Assembly: GCA_029251885.1 (NCBI GenBank)
Contig: JAQXCL010000162.1
Location: forward strand, 1-44,388
Direction: 5' to 3'
Source: Opitutales bacterium
GTDB taxonomy: Bacteria > Verrucomicrobiota > Verrucomicrobiia > Opitutales > Seribacteraceae
DNA length: 44,388 nucleotides
Shown here: one piece after another, positions 26,312-38,554 of the stretch
Numbering within the stretch: position 1 is the stretch's first letter
How the letters are laid out: each line of letters starts with the position of its first letter
Notes under the pieces: model-generated
What the model saw: the letters and a program-made list of their open reading frames with translations, nothing else
Told to the model about the DNA's origin: nothing
Database searches by the model: none
Position numbers and translations under genes: made by a program

Positions 26312-26986
26312 TTAGTTGAGATCAATGGCTAAACTCGGGCTCATCGTGCTACTTATGTGAACATTCTTTATAAATTTACCTTTAAAACCTTCGGGCCTTG
26401 ATGAACTAACTGCGTCGATAGCAGCCTGTGCATTTTCAAGTAATTTGGGGTGATCGAAAGAACGCTTTCCAACAAGAACGGCCAGGGCACCTGTTTTATC
26501 CATCTTAAACTCAACACGGCCAGATTTAACATCCTTTACTGCAGTTGCAAGGTCATCAGTTACAGTTCCTGCTTTAGGTGTGGGCATCAATCCGCGTGGA
26601 CCAAGTACTCTAGCTACTGAGCGAACTTCCTTCATCGCACTAGTTGTGGATAGAGCAACATCAAAGCCTACCCAACCCTCTTTTACCTTCTTAATCATAT
26701 CATCAAGTCCGGCAAAATCAGCACCTGCAGACAAAGCTTCATCTGCGTTGTCTGTGAAGACCAAAACTTTGATGTCCTTACCACTACCATGAGGCAAGTT
26801 TACCGTTCCACGAACAGCTTGCGAACTCTGCTTAGGATCAACTCCTAAGGAAACTGAGACTTCAATTGATTCATCAAACTTCACTGGATCAAACTTTTGT
26901 AAAGCAACAAGGGCGTCGCTCAAGTTATTGGTCTCGGAAGTGATGCTGCTAGCTGAACTCTTATATCTTTTACTTCGGGATTTCAT
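26312..26986 (-). CDS. rplA: 50S ribosomal protein L1
   Basis: Mobile L1 stalk protein that handles E-site tRNA, and in E. coli represses its own operon. The 224 residues contain FDESIEVSVSLGVDPKQSSQ, RGTVNLPHGSGKDIKVLVF and VLGPRGLMPTPKAGTVTDD, the latter being the most conserved L1 signature, then GRVEFKMDKTGALAVLVGK. Slightly divergent N terminus (lysine- and serine-rich) but normal overall length. Seventeen bases after rplK; no Shine-Dalgarno sequence. Confidence 0.97.
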   Translation of the reverse strand: MKSRSKRYKSSASSITSETNNLSDALVALQKFDPVKFDESIEVSVSLGVDPKQSSQAVRGTVNLPHGSGKDIKVLVFTDNADEALSAGADFAGLDDMIKKVKEGWVGFDVALSTTSAMKEVRSVARVLGPRGLMPTPKAGTVTDDLATAVKDVKSGRVEFKMDKTGALAVLVGKRSFDHPKLLENAQAAIDAVSSSRPEGFKGKFIKNVHISSTMSPSLAIDLN

Positions 26987-27003
26987 ATGGTGTTCCGTGA
27001 GGG

Positions 27004-27426
27004 CTAAATTATTTCTATACCCATACTGCGGGCAGTTCCTTCAATGATTCGACACGCAGCATCATCACTGTTGGCATTAAGATCTTCTTTTTTGGTATTA
27101 ACAATTTCGAGAACTTGCTCGCGAGTAACCTTCCCAACCTTATCACGATTAGGGATAGATGACCCTTTTGCTAAACCAGCAGCCTTTTTGAGAAGGACAG
27201 ATGCTGGAGGAGATTTTAAAATAAAACTAAAAGAGCGATCTGCGTATACAGTTATTACCACTGGCAAGATTAACCCAGCTTTATCCTTGGTTTTGGCGTT
27301 AAATTCTTTGCAAAAACCCATGATGTTTACACCTTGGGCACCTAGAGCAGGTCCAACAGGTGGTGCCGGGTTTGCGGCACCGGCAGGTAATTGCAATTTG
27401 ATTAGTCCGACAGCTTTTTTTGACAT
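27004..27426 (-). CDS. rplK: 50S ribosomal protein L11
   Basis: GTPase-associated centre protein, needed for RelA activation and target of thiopeptides. The 140 residues include [37 protein letters not shown] and [37 protein letters not shown], all standard for L11. The proline-rich loop that contacts thiostrepton is unchanged. Six bases after nusG. Start context AATTTATTATG without Shine-Dalgarno sequence. Confidence 0.98.
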   Translation of the reverse strand: MSKKAVGLIKLQLPAGAANPAPPVGPALGAQGVNIMGFCKEFNAKTKDKAGLILPVVITVYADRSFSFILKSPPASVLLKKAAGLAKGSSIPNRDKVGKVTREQVLEIVNTKKEDLNANSDDAACRIIEGTARSMGIEII

Positions 27427-27432
27427 AATAAA

Positions 27433-28011
27433 TTATTCCTCTTCAGCTTTTTCTACTTGCCAAAATTCGAGTTCTACAGGCGTAAATCTTCCAAAAATAG
27501 AAACTGAAACCTTCAAGGTTCCTTTGGTAGGATCAATTTCATCAATATCACCTGTTAAATTAAGGAAAGGTCCATCTAATATTTTGACGACCTCTCCAAC
27601 GGTAAATTGAACTTTGGGAACCTCTTTACCAGCAGCATCTTGGACTTGGCGTAAAATTCTACCAATTTCGTCTTTAGAGAGGGCAGTAGGGTTATCCTTT
27701 CCGATGAAATTAATTACACCATCAGTTCCCTTAATTTTATACCAGGGATCCTTAAGAAGCATACCATGACGATCAAAAAGCTTCATTTCCACAAAAACAT
27801 AACCGGGATAAAACTTTCTATCCCGTTGCATTTTTTTACCATTTTTTACTTCAGAAACAGTTTCAATAGGAACCAGAACTTCTTTAAGGCATTGTGCAAA
27901 ATCTTCGCTTTCCTCCTTATATTTAGCTAGGTATCTACGTACTTTGTCTTCATGGTTAGACAAACATTGTAGAGCATACCATTGGTATTCGGATATTGTA
28001 ATTTCGCTCAT
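27433..28011 (-). CDS. nusG: Transcription elongation factor NusG
   Basis: Binds RNA polymerase at the clamp and links it to Rho and to the leading ribosome via S10. The NGN domain opens with YQWYALQCLSNHEDKVRRYL and has FYPGYVFVEMKLFDR; the C-terminal KOW domain is VGEVVKILDGPFLNLTGDID followed by VSVSIFGRFTPVELEFWQVE. The 192-residue length fits ordinary NusG. It lies between secE and rplK, 16 bases after secE, in the classic secE-nusG-rplK order. Confidence 0.97.
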   Translation of the reverse strand: MSEITISEYQWYALQCLSNHEDKVRRYLAKYKEESEDFAQCLKEVLVPIETVSEVKNGKKMQRDRKFYPGYVFVEMKLFDRHGMLLKDPWYKIKGTDGVINFIGKDNPTALSKDEIGRILRQVQDAAGKEVPKVQFTVGEVVKILDGPFLNLTGDIDEIDPTKGTLKVSVSIFGRFTPVELEFWQVEKAEEE

Positions 28012-28027
28012 GAATATAACAACAAGA

Positions 28028-28234
28028 CTAGTTAGATCTTAAAAGAAGGGTCGCGTACTCTATCCAATTAGAAAGTGAGAAGTCTGCAACAGAGATGAAT
28101 AACCCAAGTATAAAAACACCAGCAACGACTACAGCTGTTGACCCACGCAATTCAGCGAAATCAGGCCAAGTAGCTTTTTTAAGCTCAGCAATGGTTTCCT
28201 TGTAAAAGGTTCTGAATTTGGAAAAAGGGTTCAA
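28028..28234 (-). CDS. secE: Protein translocase subunit SecE
   Basis: Small clamp subunit of the SecYEG channel. The 68-residue protein has the conserved amphipathic segment FYKETIAELKKATWPDFAEL and one membrane helix STAVVVAGVFILGLFISVAD, the minimal single-span form. The only possible start is TTG at 28234: upstream the frame runs into a stop within five codons and no methionine occurs later in the protein. The gene starts 27 bases after tRNA-Trp, without Shine-Dalgarno sequence. Confidence 0.93.
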   Translation of the reverse strand: MNPFSKFRTFYKETIAELKKATWPDFAELRGSTAVVVAGVFILGLFISVADFSLSNWIEYATLLLRSN

Positions 28235-28261
28235 AGTTTGAGAATGTTATAAATGATTTGG

Positions 28262-28337
28262 TGGCGGGAGAAGAGGGACTCGAACCCACAGCCTACGGTT
28301 TTGGAGACCGGTGCTCTACCAGTTGAGCTATTCTCCC
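28262..28337 (-). tRNA. tRNA-Trp (CCA anticodon)
   Basis: A full cloverleaf on the minus strand: acceptor GGGAGAA pairs with TTCTCCC, D arm AGCTCAACTGGTAGAGC, anticodon stem and loop CGGTC TCCAAAA CCG with CCA, and the T arm GTGGGTTCGAGTCCCTC. Discriminator G and an encoded CCA end (28262-28264) are present. It stands between tuf (23 bases upstream) and secE (27 bases downstream), so it is part of the tuf-secE-nusG transcript and its excision would cut that RNA. Confidence 0.97.
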
Positions 28338-28360
28338 AACGCAACCAAAATAGGAATAAT

Positions 28361-29560
28361 TTAGGCTATTTCAGATATGTTGCCTGCACCGATCGTTTTA
28401 CCACCCTCGCGAATGGCAAAACGCTGACCTGGTTCCATTGCGATCGCCTTTTGCAACTCAATGTTTACCGCCAGGTTGTCACCTGGCATAACCATCTCAA
28501 CGCCATCGGGTAATTCAACTATTCCTGTTACGTCGGCAGTTCCAAAGAAAAACTGTGGGCGATAACCCTTAAAGAAAGGAGTATGTCTTCCACCTTCTTC
28601 TTTGTTGAGGACATAAATTTGTGCTTTCGCTTTAGTGTGAGGCTTAATACTTCCTGGCTTTGCAAGAACATGTCCACGTTGGATTTCATCCTTGTCAATT
28701 CCACGTATAAGAATTCCGACATTATCTCCTGCTTGGCCTTGACCCAATTCTTTACGGAACATTTCAACTCCAGTGCAGATTGTTTTTTTGGATTCGCCTA
28801 AACCGACAATTTCAATTTCTTCTCCAACCTTGACAACACCTCTCTCAATACGACCAGTAGCAACTGTACCACGGCCAGTAATTGAAAAGACATCTTCAAC
28901 TGACATCAAGAAGGGCTTTTCGTTATCACGAACAGGTTCTTGAACCACGGAGTCAATAGCCTCCATCAATTTTTGGATAGATCCTAAACCTAAGTCACTC
29001 TCCTCATTATCAAGAGCTTTTGTAGCCGAACCACGTATAATTTGTGCGTTGTCACCGTCAAATTCATACTTGCTAAGCAAATCACGAATTTCCATGTCTA
29101 CCAACTCGAGTAACTCTTCATCATCGCCGGTCATCAAATCGCACTTGTTCAAGAAGACAACCAGATATGGAACATCAACCTGCCGGGCGAGCAAGATGTG
29201 CTCACGAGTTTGAGGCATTGGACCCGTAGTAGCGTCTACAACAAGAATGGCTCCGTCCATTTGGGCTGCACCAGTAATCATGTTTTTAACGAAGTCCGCG
29301 TGACCAGGACAATCAACATGAGCGTAATGGCGAGCATCTGACTCGTACTCAACATGAGAAACGGCGATTGTTACTATCTTAGAGGCATCACGTACTGTTC
29401 CACCTTTAGCAATATCTGCATAGGTTTTAACCTCCGCTAATCCTTTTCTTGCCTGAGCATGAAGAATAGCTGTGGTTAAGGTGGTTTTACCATGATCGAC
29501 GTGACCTATGGTACCGACATTGACGTGAGGTTTATTGCGTTCGAACTGTTCTTTGGCCAT
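28361..29560 (-). CDS. tuf: Translation elongation factor Tu
   Basis: GTPase that brings aminoacyl-tRNA to the ribosome. The 399-residue protein starts [21 protein letters not shown]1 GHVDHGKTT (about 19-27), DCPGHADF and NKCD are all present, with domains II and III following through the standard C terminus ending GAGNISEIA. It is the only tuf in this window. Because tRNA-Thr lies just ahead and tRNA-Trp just behind it, the arrangement matches tufB-type loci; the str cluster further on has no second copy. Confidence 0.98.
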   Translation of the reverse strand: MAKEQFERNKPHVNVGTIGHVDHGKTTLTTAILHAQARKGLAEVKTYADIAKGGTVRDASKIVTIAVSHVEYESDARHYAHVDCPGHADFVKNMITGAAQMDGAILVVDATTGPMPQTREHILLARQVDVPYLVVFLNKCDLMTGDDEELLELVDMEIRDLLSKYEFDGDNAQIIRGSATKALDNEESDLGLGSIQKLMEAIDSVVQEPVRDNEKPFLMSVEDVFSITGRGTVATGRIERGVVKVGEEIEIVGLGESKKTICTGVEMFRKELGQGQAGDNVGILIRGIDKDEIQRGHVLAKPGSIKPHTKAKAQIYVLNKEEGGRHTPFFKGYRPQFFFGTADVTGIVELPDGVEMVMPGDNLAVNIELQKAIAMEPGQRFAIREGGKTIGAGNISEIA

Positions 29561-29589
29561 TGGTTTGACTAGTTATGAATGATTTGTGA

Positions 29590-29665
<76 letters not shown>

Positions 29666-29704
29666 GGGAAATCGTAGTGGGGTGGATTTGTGAGAAAAGG
29701 ATTT

Positions 29705-29732
29705 AAAATAGATTGTAGAACCTTTCTGTCAA
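29705..29732 (-). promoter_or_regulatory. Promoter of tRNA-Thr, tuf and the downstream block
   Basis: On the minus strand TTGACA (29727-29732), a perfect -35, is followed after 16 bases by TATTTT (29705-29710), four of six -10 bases. Transcription would begin near 29698, about 33 bases before tRNA-Thr. The next good signal upstream belongs to tRNA-Gly on the other strand. If correct, this is the main promoter of the tRNA-tuf-secE-nusG part, and read-through could supply the whole block. Confidence 0.6.
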
Positions 29733-29762
29733 GTAAAGACTACTTTGCATTTATCAATCGAT

Positions 29763-29791
29763 TTGGCTTGAATAAGAATACATATTATAAT
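29763..29791 (+). promoter_or_regulatory. Promoter of tRNA-Gly
   Basis: TTGGCT (29763-29768) and TATAAT (29786-29791) are separated by exactly 17 bases. The start of transcription would fall near 29798, ten bases before the tRNA. The two divergent promoters of tRNA-Gly and tRNA-Thr share a 143-base gap with no other gene. Confidence 0.6.
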
Positions 29792-29808
29792 TTTATGTTT
29801 GAATCGTT

Positions 29809-29884
<76 letters not shown>

Positions 29885-29886
29885 TT

Positions 29887-30633
29887 TTAGATTATCGCAT
29901 CAAAAATTTCTTTTTTTCCTGCCATAATATCTGAAAAATTTTCTTCATCCCCAAGTTGTTCAATTCTCATTCCTGCTCCGAGAAGAATAGGGATTAGTGG
30001 AAGAATGTCATAAGGTTTTAGTCCTGTATCAACCATTAAATCAGCTTCACCTAAGCACAATAAATAGTATCCATAGCAATCACCCCATGTTCTTGCAATA
30101 GCTCCAAGAGTAATTGCTTTTTGCCAGTATTTGTTAATAGGAGAATTAATTATTGTTTGCTGGTCAGTGGTTAAAATTAAAGAGTCCTTCATTCCCGAAA
30201 AAGCCTTTGGATTAAGAGACTTTCCATTAATAATCGACTGTTTGCAGTCACCCGATATCCAAGTGTCGTTAATCATTGGCAATCGAAGAAATCCATACAT
30301 AGGCCTTCCTTTGTAAGTAAGTCCTATTAAATTTCCAAACAGTGGAACTCCTTTCGAGAAACCAAATGTTCCATCGATAGGATCAAGCACCCAAACAAAA
30401 TCAGCATTTGGATTTATTGGTTCTCTTTCTTCACCCGATATTCCATGATTTGGATAAGCACTTGTAATTTGCTCTCGTAATTTGTCTTCAATTAGAAAAT
30501 CAACTTCAGTTACCCTCGTTCCATCTTGTTTAAAACTCCAAGAAGTTTTCCCAGATTGATGGTCTTGCAATTTACTGATAACAAAGTCAGTACAAATTAC
30601 ACAGAACTGGCTAAATTCGTTAAATGAAATCAT
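29887..30633 (-). CDS. Inositol-monophosphatase-family phosphatase, probably histidinol-phosphatase
   Basis: A metal-dependent sugar/amino-alcohol phosphate hydrolase of 248 residues. The family metal sites are clear: TEVDFLIE (about 42-49), GISGEERE (64-71), and WVLDPIDGTFGF (81-92), followed by TWGDCYGYYLL and VDTGLKPYDILPLIPILLG. The last two motifs resemble the histidinol-phosphatase (HisN/HISN7) branch more than plain inositol monophosphatase, so histidine synthesis is the likeliest role, but substrate is inferred. Its ATG lies inside the start of a divergent gene: the two overlap by ten bases at their 5' ends. Ends 3 bases from tRNA-Gly. Confidence 0.85.
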   Translation of the reverse strand: MISFNEFSQFCVICTDFVISKLQDHQSGKTSWSFKQDGTRVTEVDFLIEDKLREQITSAYPNHGISGEEREPINPNADFVWVLDPIDGTFGFSKGVPLFGNLIGLTYKGRPMYGFLRLPMINDTWISGDCKQSIINGKSLNPKAFSGMKDSLILTTDQQTIINSPINKYWQKAITLGAIARTWGDCYGYYLLCLGEADLMVDTGLKPYDILPLIPILLGAGMRIEQLGDEENFSDIMAGKKEIFDAII

Positions 30634-31145
30634 TGAAAGAAAAATTTGGTCGAGTAATAGACTTTGAAGGTTCTAGAAAATCAGGAATTCAGCAAGCTTC
30701 TATCATCGATTTCAGAAGTTTTTCGGTTATTAGATCCCATGAATATTTAAAAGGCGATGGAGTCTTTAATGATTGGATTTTAAATTTAATAAATAAAACT
30801 CCCAATGATTTTTGGGTATCCCACAACATTTCCATTGAGAAAAACCTTCTTACATCTCAAATGCCCTATTTGATAAAAACTTCTTACAATAAGGATAATA
30901 TTTTTTGGGGTCCCTGGCTTGACTCACTAAAGGTATACAAAAAGCTTTATCCAAACTTAACTGATTACAATTTAAGAAATTTATGCGATATCTTTCTGAC
31001 AAAAGAAGAAATTGCAGTTCTTACCAAGGCGTATTGCAAAAGGTCGAAGAAAGCCTATCACCAATCTACCTTTGATTGTTTAGTAACATTTAAGCTAATT
31101 GAAAGATTGAAGGATAAAGTAGACTTAGCTTTCTTCTTGGAATGA
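30624..31145 (+). CDS. Small DEDDh-type 3'-5' exonuclease
   Basis: A 173-residue DnaQ-like protein. Exo I is IDFEG (D13, E15); Exo II is WVSHNISIEKNLL with N68 and E72; a WLDSLKVYKKLYPNLTDYNL segment follows and fits the usual D-L-x-K-L-P-x-L stretch; Exo III is H146xxxxD151. The fourth acid matches, so it is probably active. No fused domain is present, so polymerase proofreading is not shown; RNA or DNA as the substrate is unknown. It overlaps the divergent phosphatase by ten bases at the 5' end and gyrA by 21 bases at the 3' end. No Shine-Dalgarno sequence. Confidence 0.82.
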   Translation: MKSLKEKFGRVIDFEGSRKSGIQQASIIDFRSFSVIRSHEYLKGDGVFNDWILNLINKTPNDFWVSHNISIEKNLLTSQMPYLIKTSYNKDNIFWGPWLDSLKVYKKLYPNLTDYNLRNLCDIFLTKEEIAVLTKAYCKRSKKAYHQSTFDCLVTFKLIERLKDKVDLAFFLE

Positions 31146-33623
31146 ATCTTGATCAGGAGATGATAAAGAGTCCGCTTCAACAGTTACTACTTCATCCCCT
31201 TCATCCAACTTTACAACTTCTGATACTCCGACAAGATGGTCCTTATCTGCTAGATCTACAAGTTTAACACCCTTTGAGCCTCTACTGGTTTCACGTATAT
31301 TAGTCACTTCGCAACGCACGGCTTGCCCTTTTTTAGTTAACAATAATATTTCACTATCCTGAGCTACACTTAATGCATCACAAACACCGTCGGTGTTCAT
31401 TGCTGTGACGCCCTGACCACCTCGTTTTCGGGGTGTTGTATCTTCAGGGCCCTCAGCACCTCCGTTTGGCAGAAAAGCGGAAAATTTTGTTCTTATCCCT
31501 AAACCATTTTTTCCACAAATAAGGAGTAAGCGTGCATCATCTACGACCAACATGTTAACCACTTTATCATTACCTTTAAGCCTGATTCCGCGAACCCCTC
31601 TAGTTGCTCGACCTTGATCTCTTAGCTGACTAGAAGCAAAACGAAGTCCTTTTCCATTTTTTGTTAAAACCAACAAATGAGCATCTGCTTTGGCAAGCAT
31701 TGCTTTAAGAACTCGATCGCCCTCATCGATATTAATTCCTTTAAGCCCCCCCTTACGGTGGTTTCTGTATTCCTTAATAAGACTCTTCTTTACAACCCCA
31801 TTTTGAGTACAAAGAATAATCGAGTCATCAGATTCAAATGAGTCCATACTTAAGACTGCAGCTATTTTTTCATTTTTTTGAAGATTTAGCAGATTTACGA
31901 TATTTCTACCTTTCGAAGTCCGTGCTGCTTCTGGAATTTCATAAGTCTTTTCCACATAGACTCTTCCATTAGTCATAATAAACATTAAAGTATCATGGGC
32001 GTTGCAAGTATGAAGAACATCTATGGGGTCTTCATCTTTTTGACCGCTACCAATGACTCCTTTTCCACCTCGGTGCTGAACCTTAAATTCCTCAACAGAT
32101 GTTCTTTTTATGAAGCCTGTTTTGGTTACTGTTACAACACAACCATCGTTCGGGATAAGATCTTCCATACGAACATCTCCATCGAATTCAGAGATTTCAC
32201 ACCTTCGATCATCTGCATATGAATTTCTTAATTCATTGAGTTCACTTTTGATTAATTCGAGTAGAATACTTTCATTATCAATGATATTGCGAAGGTCCTT
32301 TATAATATTCATCAATTCTGCGTGCTCCGCATCAATTTTTTCACGCTCCATACCAGTGAGTTGGTATAATCGAAGATCTAATATTGCATTAGCTTGTCTT
32401 TCGCTGAGAGAATATTTTGTGCTTAATTTTTCTTTAGCCTCGAGACGATTTGAGGAAGCACGTATTGTACGCACAAAATCGTCTAAATTATCTAATGCAA
32501 TTTTATAACCCTCTAAAATATGAGCACGGTCTTCCGCTTTTCTTAAACGAAACTGCGTACGTCTCAGTGTTACTGTACGCCTGTGTTCAATATAGCATTC
32601 AATAGCTTCTTTAATGTTTAATTGCCTAGGCCTCATCCTGTCTAGAGCAAGTAAAATTACCCCAAAACTACTTTCAAGGGCAGTTAGCTTGTAAATTTTA
32701 TTTATAGTAACTCTTTCAATTTCACCAAGTTTGAGCTCAATGACAATTCTAGTCTGCTCAGTAGATTCATCCCTTAGATCACTTACACCGTCTAATATCT
32801 TTTCCTTCACAAGATCAGCAATGCGTGTAACTAAAGTAGCACGATTTGTATTATATGGAAGGTGGGTGATGACGAGCTGCTGTTTTCCGCTAGGTAATTC
32901 CTCAATATCTAAAGAGCCTCTAGTTCTAACAATTCCCCTACCGGTTTTCATGTAAGATTCAATACCAGATTTTCCAGAAATACTTCCTCCAGAGGGAAAA
33001 TCAGGACCGGGCAGGATTTGCATAATGTTATCAATCGAAATCGAAGGATCATCTATAATAGCGCAAACAGCATCGATGAGTTCGCCAAGATTATGAGGAG
33101 GTATATTTGTAGCCATGCCTACAGCAATTCCTGTTGACCCATTCATAAGCAAGCTAGGCAAGGCGCTAGGTAGTACTGTAGGTTCTGTGGAGCTTTCCTT
33201 GTAGTTCGGAGCAAAGTCAACCGTATCTTCGTCGATATCTTTTAAAAGCTCTTCAGATAATTTAGTTAATTTACACTCTGTATACCTGTATGCAGCAGCT
33301 GAATCACCATCAACGGAACCAAAGTTACCTTGACCATCAACTAAAGGATATCTCATTACCCAAGGCTGTGCCATCCTGACTAAAGTATCATAGACCGAAC
33401 TATCGCCATGTGGGTGATAATTTTTTAGAACTTCACCAACAACACCAGCACACTTGTCATAAGCTCGGTTGTGTAGCAAACCTTCTCTAAGCATTGCATA
33501 TAAAACTCGTCTCTGAACAGGCTTAAAGCCATCTCTTACATCAGGAAGGGCTCGACTTACAATTACAGACATCGAATAATCGATGTATGCTTTTTGCATG
33601 ATATCTGTAATATTTTCTTTCAT
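31125..33623 (-). CDS. gyrA: DNA gyrase subunit A
   Basis: Breakage-reunion subunit of gyrase. The 832 residues start MKENITDIMQKAYIDYSMSV and contain SRALPDVRDGFKPVQRRVLY, HPHGDSSVYDTLVRMAQPW (quinolone-region serine and aspartate at positions 83 and 87 equivalents unchanged) and the catalytic tyrosine context AAAYRYTECKL. The C-terminal domain has a near-canonical GyrA box, QHRGGKG instead of QRRGGKG, which supports gyrase rather than topoisomerase IV. The acidic tail (DEGDEVVTV to the end) is usual in many gyrases. Second gene of gyrB-gyrA, 26 bases behind gyrB. Confidence 0.97.
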   Translation of the reverse strand: MKENITDIMQKAYIDYSMSVIVSRALPDVRDGFKPVQRRVLYAMLREGLLHNRAYDKCAGVVGEVLKNYHPHGDSSVYDTLVRMAQPWVMRYPLVDGQGNFGSVDGDSAAAYRYTECKLTKLSEELLKDIDEDTVDFAPNYKESSTEPTVLPSALPSLLMNGSTGIAVGMATNIPPHNLGELIDAVCAIIDDPSISIDNIMQILPGPDFPSGGSISGKSGIESYMKTGRGIVRTRGSLDIEELPSGKQQLVITHLPYNTNRATLVTRIADLVKEKILDGVSDLRDESTEQTRIVIELKLGEIERVTINKIYKLTALESSFGVILLALDRMRPRQLNIKEAIECYIEHRRTVTLRRTQFRLRKAEDRAHILEGYKIALDNLDDFVRTIRASSNRLEAKEKLSTKYSLSERQANAILDLRLYQLTGMEREKIDAEHAELMNIIKDLRNIIDNESILLELIKSELNELRNSYADDRRCEISEFDGDVRMEDLIPNDGCVVTVTKTGFIKRTSVEEFKVQHRGGKGVIGSGQKDEDPIDVLHTCNAHDTLMFIMTNGRVYVEKTYEIPEAARTSKGRNIVNLLNLQKNEKIAAVLSMDSFESDDSIILCTQNGVVKKSLIKEYRNHRKGGLKGINIDEGDRVLKAMLAKADAHLLVLTKNGKGLRFASSQLRDQGRATRGVRGIRLKGNDKVVNMLVVDDARLLLICGKNGLGIRTKFSAFLPNGGAEGPEDTTPRKRGGQGVTAMNTDGVCDALSVAQDSEILLLTKKGQAVRCEVTNIRETSRGSKGVKLVDLADKDHLVGVSEVVKLDEGDEVVTVEADSLSSPDQDSFQEES

Positions 33624-33649
33624 ATGAAAAACGATTTAACTGTATTTTA

Positions 33650-36599
<2,950 letters not shown>

Positions 36600-38453
36600 T
36601 TAAGGAAACAGATTCCAATAAAAACCAACCAGTAAAATAGTGCCAATAAAGTAAATGAGCATTGGCCATATTCCGAATTTAGCAAAGTCTTTGAATCTGT
36701 ATCCACCAACGGTATAAACAAAGGTGTTTGTTTGATAACCTATGGGCGTAATAAAACTAGCAGAGGCGGCAATACAACTTGTTAAAACAAAGGCTCTAGC
36801 CACTTCGGTGGAAACTCCAAATTGATATGCAACACCGAGAGCAACCGGAGTCATGATTGCGATCGTAGCATTATTTGAAAGTAATTCTGTCAAAACAGCG
36901 GTAAAGAGATAAATCGCCACTAAAGCTCCAATAATTTGCCAATCTTCACCAAGACCCTGAGTACACACTTTTTTTATTAAATCTGCCATTAAGGCAGAAG
37001 CTCCACTTTTCTCCATTACAATTCCAAGAGCAAGCATGGCATAAATTAGCAAAAGTAAATTCCACTCTACTGCCTTAAAAGCCTCCTTAAGATTTATACA
37101 ATTGCCTAACATTAAAAAGCCGGCACCTAGCAAGGCAGCCAAGTAAAGGGGGATAATAGCCATAGAAGCAGATACAATAATAGCCGCCAAAACTGCAATA
37201 GAGAGAATTGTCTTTGCAGCTTTCTTATCTACATTAATCGGCGGTTTGTCTAACAAGACCGCTTCGCCAGATTCTCTGAGTTCTTCAACCCCAGAGTCTG
37301 TACCGAGCAATAATAGTGTATCACCCACCTTTAATTTAAGGGCATTTAAACTAAGGTGAAGGTTTTTTCCTTTTCGGTGTAATGCAACTACTGATAAGTT
37401 GAAACGGCCGCGAAAGTTAGCCTCTTCTAGTGAACATGACAGCAAACTTGACGAAGGTTTAATCATAGCCTCAACCATAATTGCCTCAGAGGTATTGATT
37501 GGTTCCATACCGAAGAAAGATTGATCAAAGAATTTGAATCCTTGAACTTCCCGAACTTCGATTAATCCCTGAGGCTTGCAAGACAGAATAAGCCTATCTC
37601 CTGATTGTAGTACTTTTTCATCTATCGGAGTTGTAAGGCTTTTTCCTCCCCTAACAGCATCTATTAAACGGACTCCTTCGATCATCGAAATCGGTGAGTC
37701 TTTAATTGTTTTGCCTAGCAGTGGAGAGTCATGGATCAAAATTGCTTCTGTTAAAAACTCTTTTCTTTCTATTTCTGAAAGAATTTTGCTTAATGCCTCG
37801 CGTTCGGGTAGCAACCTCCTTCCAAAAATAATCAGAAATGCAAGACCGAATAACATCAATGGCAGCCCAATTTTCGAAAGTTCGAACATATTCATAGGGC
37901 TCATATCCGGATAATGACTGGAGTTAGCCATAAAACCGCTTGCTAGGATATTTGTACTTGTACCAATAAGAGTACAGCATCCCCCAAAAATCGATGCATA
38001 AGATAAAGGAATTAACAATTTAGACGAAGGCACCCCAAGAGAACCGGAAAGACCAATCGCCACAGGTAAAAGAATAACAACGACAGGGGTGTTATTAATA
38101 AAAGCAGAAAAGAAGGCTACTGAGAAAAGGAGAATGAACAGAAAAGGCCTGTAACCCAGACGGGTAAGTTGCTGTAAATTAGTCGTGAGTCTTTCAATGA
38201 CACCCTGCCTACTGAGTGCCCCGCTGACCATGAACATAGCAATTATAGCCAAAGGTGCTTCACTTGAAAAAACCATGATCAATTCCTGACTCGTGGGCCA
38301 GTTTTCAAAACCAAATGAGGTAAATAGCAAAATTACCCCATACAAACACACGGCTGTTATCTCTATCCTAACTTTTTCCATGGCGAACGAGGTAACCGCA
38401 CAAAGCAAAAGTAAAATAGCGAATATTATTTCGATTTGAAAATAAGTTTCCAA
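36600..38453 (-). CDS. SLC13/DASS-family transporter with two TrkA-C domains
   Basis: A membrane transporter of 617 residues related to divalent-anion/sodium symporters (SLC13). The signature near 120-180 reads NNTPVVVILLPVAIGLSGSL and then LLIPLSYASIFGGCCTLIGT, STNILASGF, and the second repeat has ELLSNNATIAIMTPVALGVA and TSCIAASASFITPIGYQTNT. Two TrkA-C (RCK_C) regulatory domains sit between the two halves, about 235-300 and 325-400. Substrate is unknown: sulfate, phosphate or dicarboxylates are all possible. The start is TTG at 38453, with AAGG eight bases before it; the next in-frame ATG would remove the first helix. Divergent from hemB. Confidence 0.88.
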   Translation of the reverse strand: METYFQIEIIFAILLLLCAVTSFAMEKVRIEITAVCLYGVILLFTSFGFENWPTSQELIMVFSSEAPLAIIAMFMVSGALSRQGVIERLTTNLQQLTRLGYRPFLFILLFSVAFFSAFINNTPVVVILLPVAIGLSGSLGVPSSKLLIPLSYASIFGGCCTLIGTSTNILASGFMANSSHYPDMSPMNMFELSKIGLPLMLFGLAFLIIFGRRLLPEREALSKILSEIERKEFLTEAILIHDSPLLGKTIKDSPISMIEGVRLIDAVRGGKSLTTPIDEKVLQSGDRLILSCKPQGLIEVREVQGFKFFDQSFFGMEPINTSEAIMVEAMIKPSSSLLSCSLEEANFRGRFNLSVVALHRKGKNLHLSLNALKLKVGDTLLLLGTDSGVEELRESGEAVLLDKPPINVDKKAAKTILSIAVLAAIIVSASMAIIPLYLAALLGAGFLMLGNCINLKEAFKAVEWNLLLLIYAMLALGIVMEKSGASALMADLIKKVCTQGLGEDWQIIGALVAIYLFTAVLTELLSNNATIAIMTPVALGVAYQFGVSTEVARAFVLTSCIAASASFITPIGYQTNTFVYTVGGYRFKDFAKFGIWPMLIYFIGTILLVGFYWNLFP

Positions 38454-38554
38454 GCCGTCTACCTTAGGGATTAGTGATTAAGTTTGCGAAAATAATAATT
38501 TTTCAAATCATTAATAACAGTCTTCGTGCTGTCGAACTTTTCCTGATTCTTAAA

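Noticed and set aside
27044-27610. Long plus-strand open frame of 188 codons opposite rplK and nusG
   Set aside because: It is the antisense of two well-conserved genes and its translation shows no conserved motif; codon pattern is that of the other strand.
38474-38554. GTG start that extends HemB by 27 residues
   Set aside because: The extra segment is hydrophobic and not part of the family; the ATG at 38555 gives normal length.
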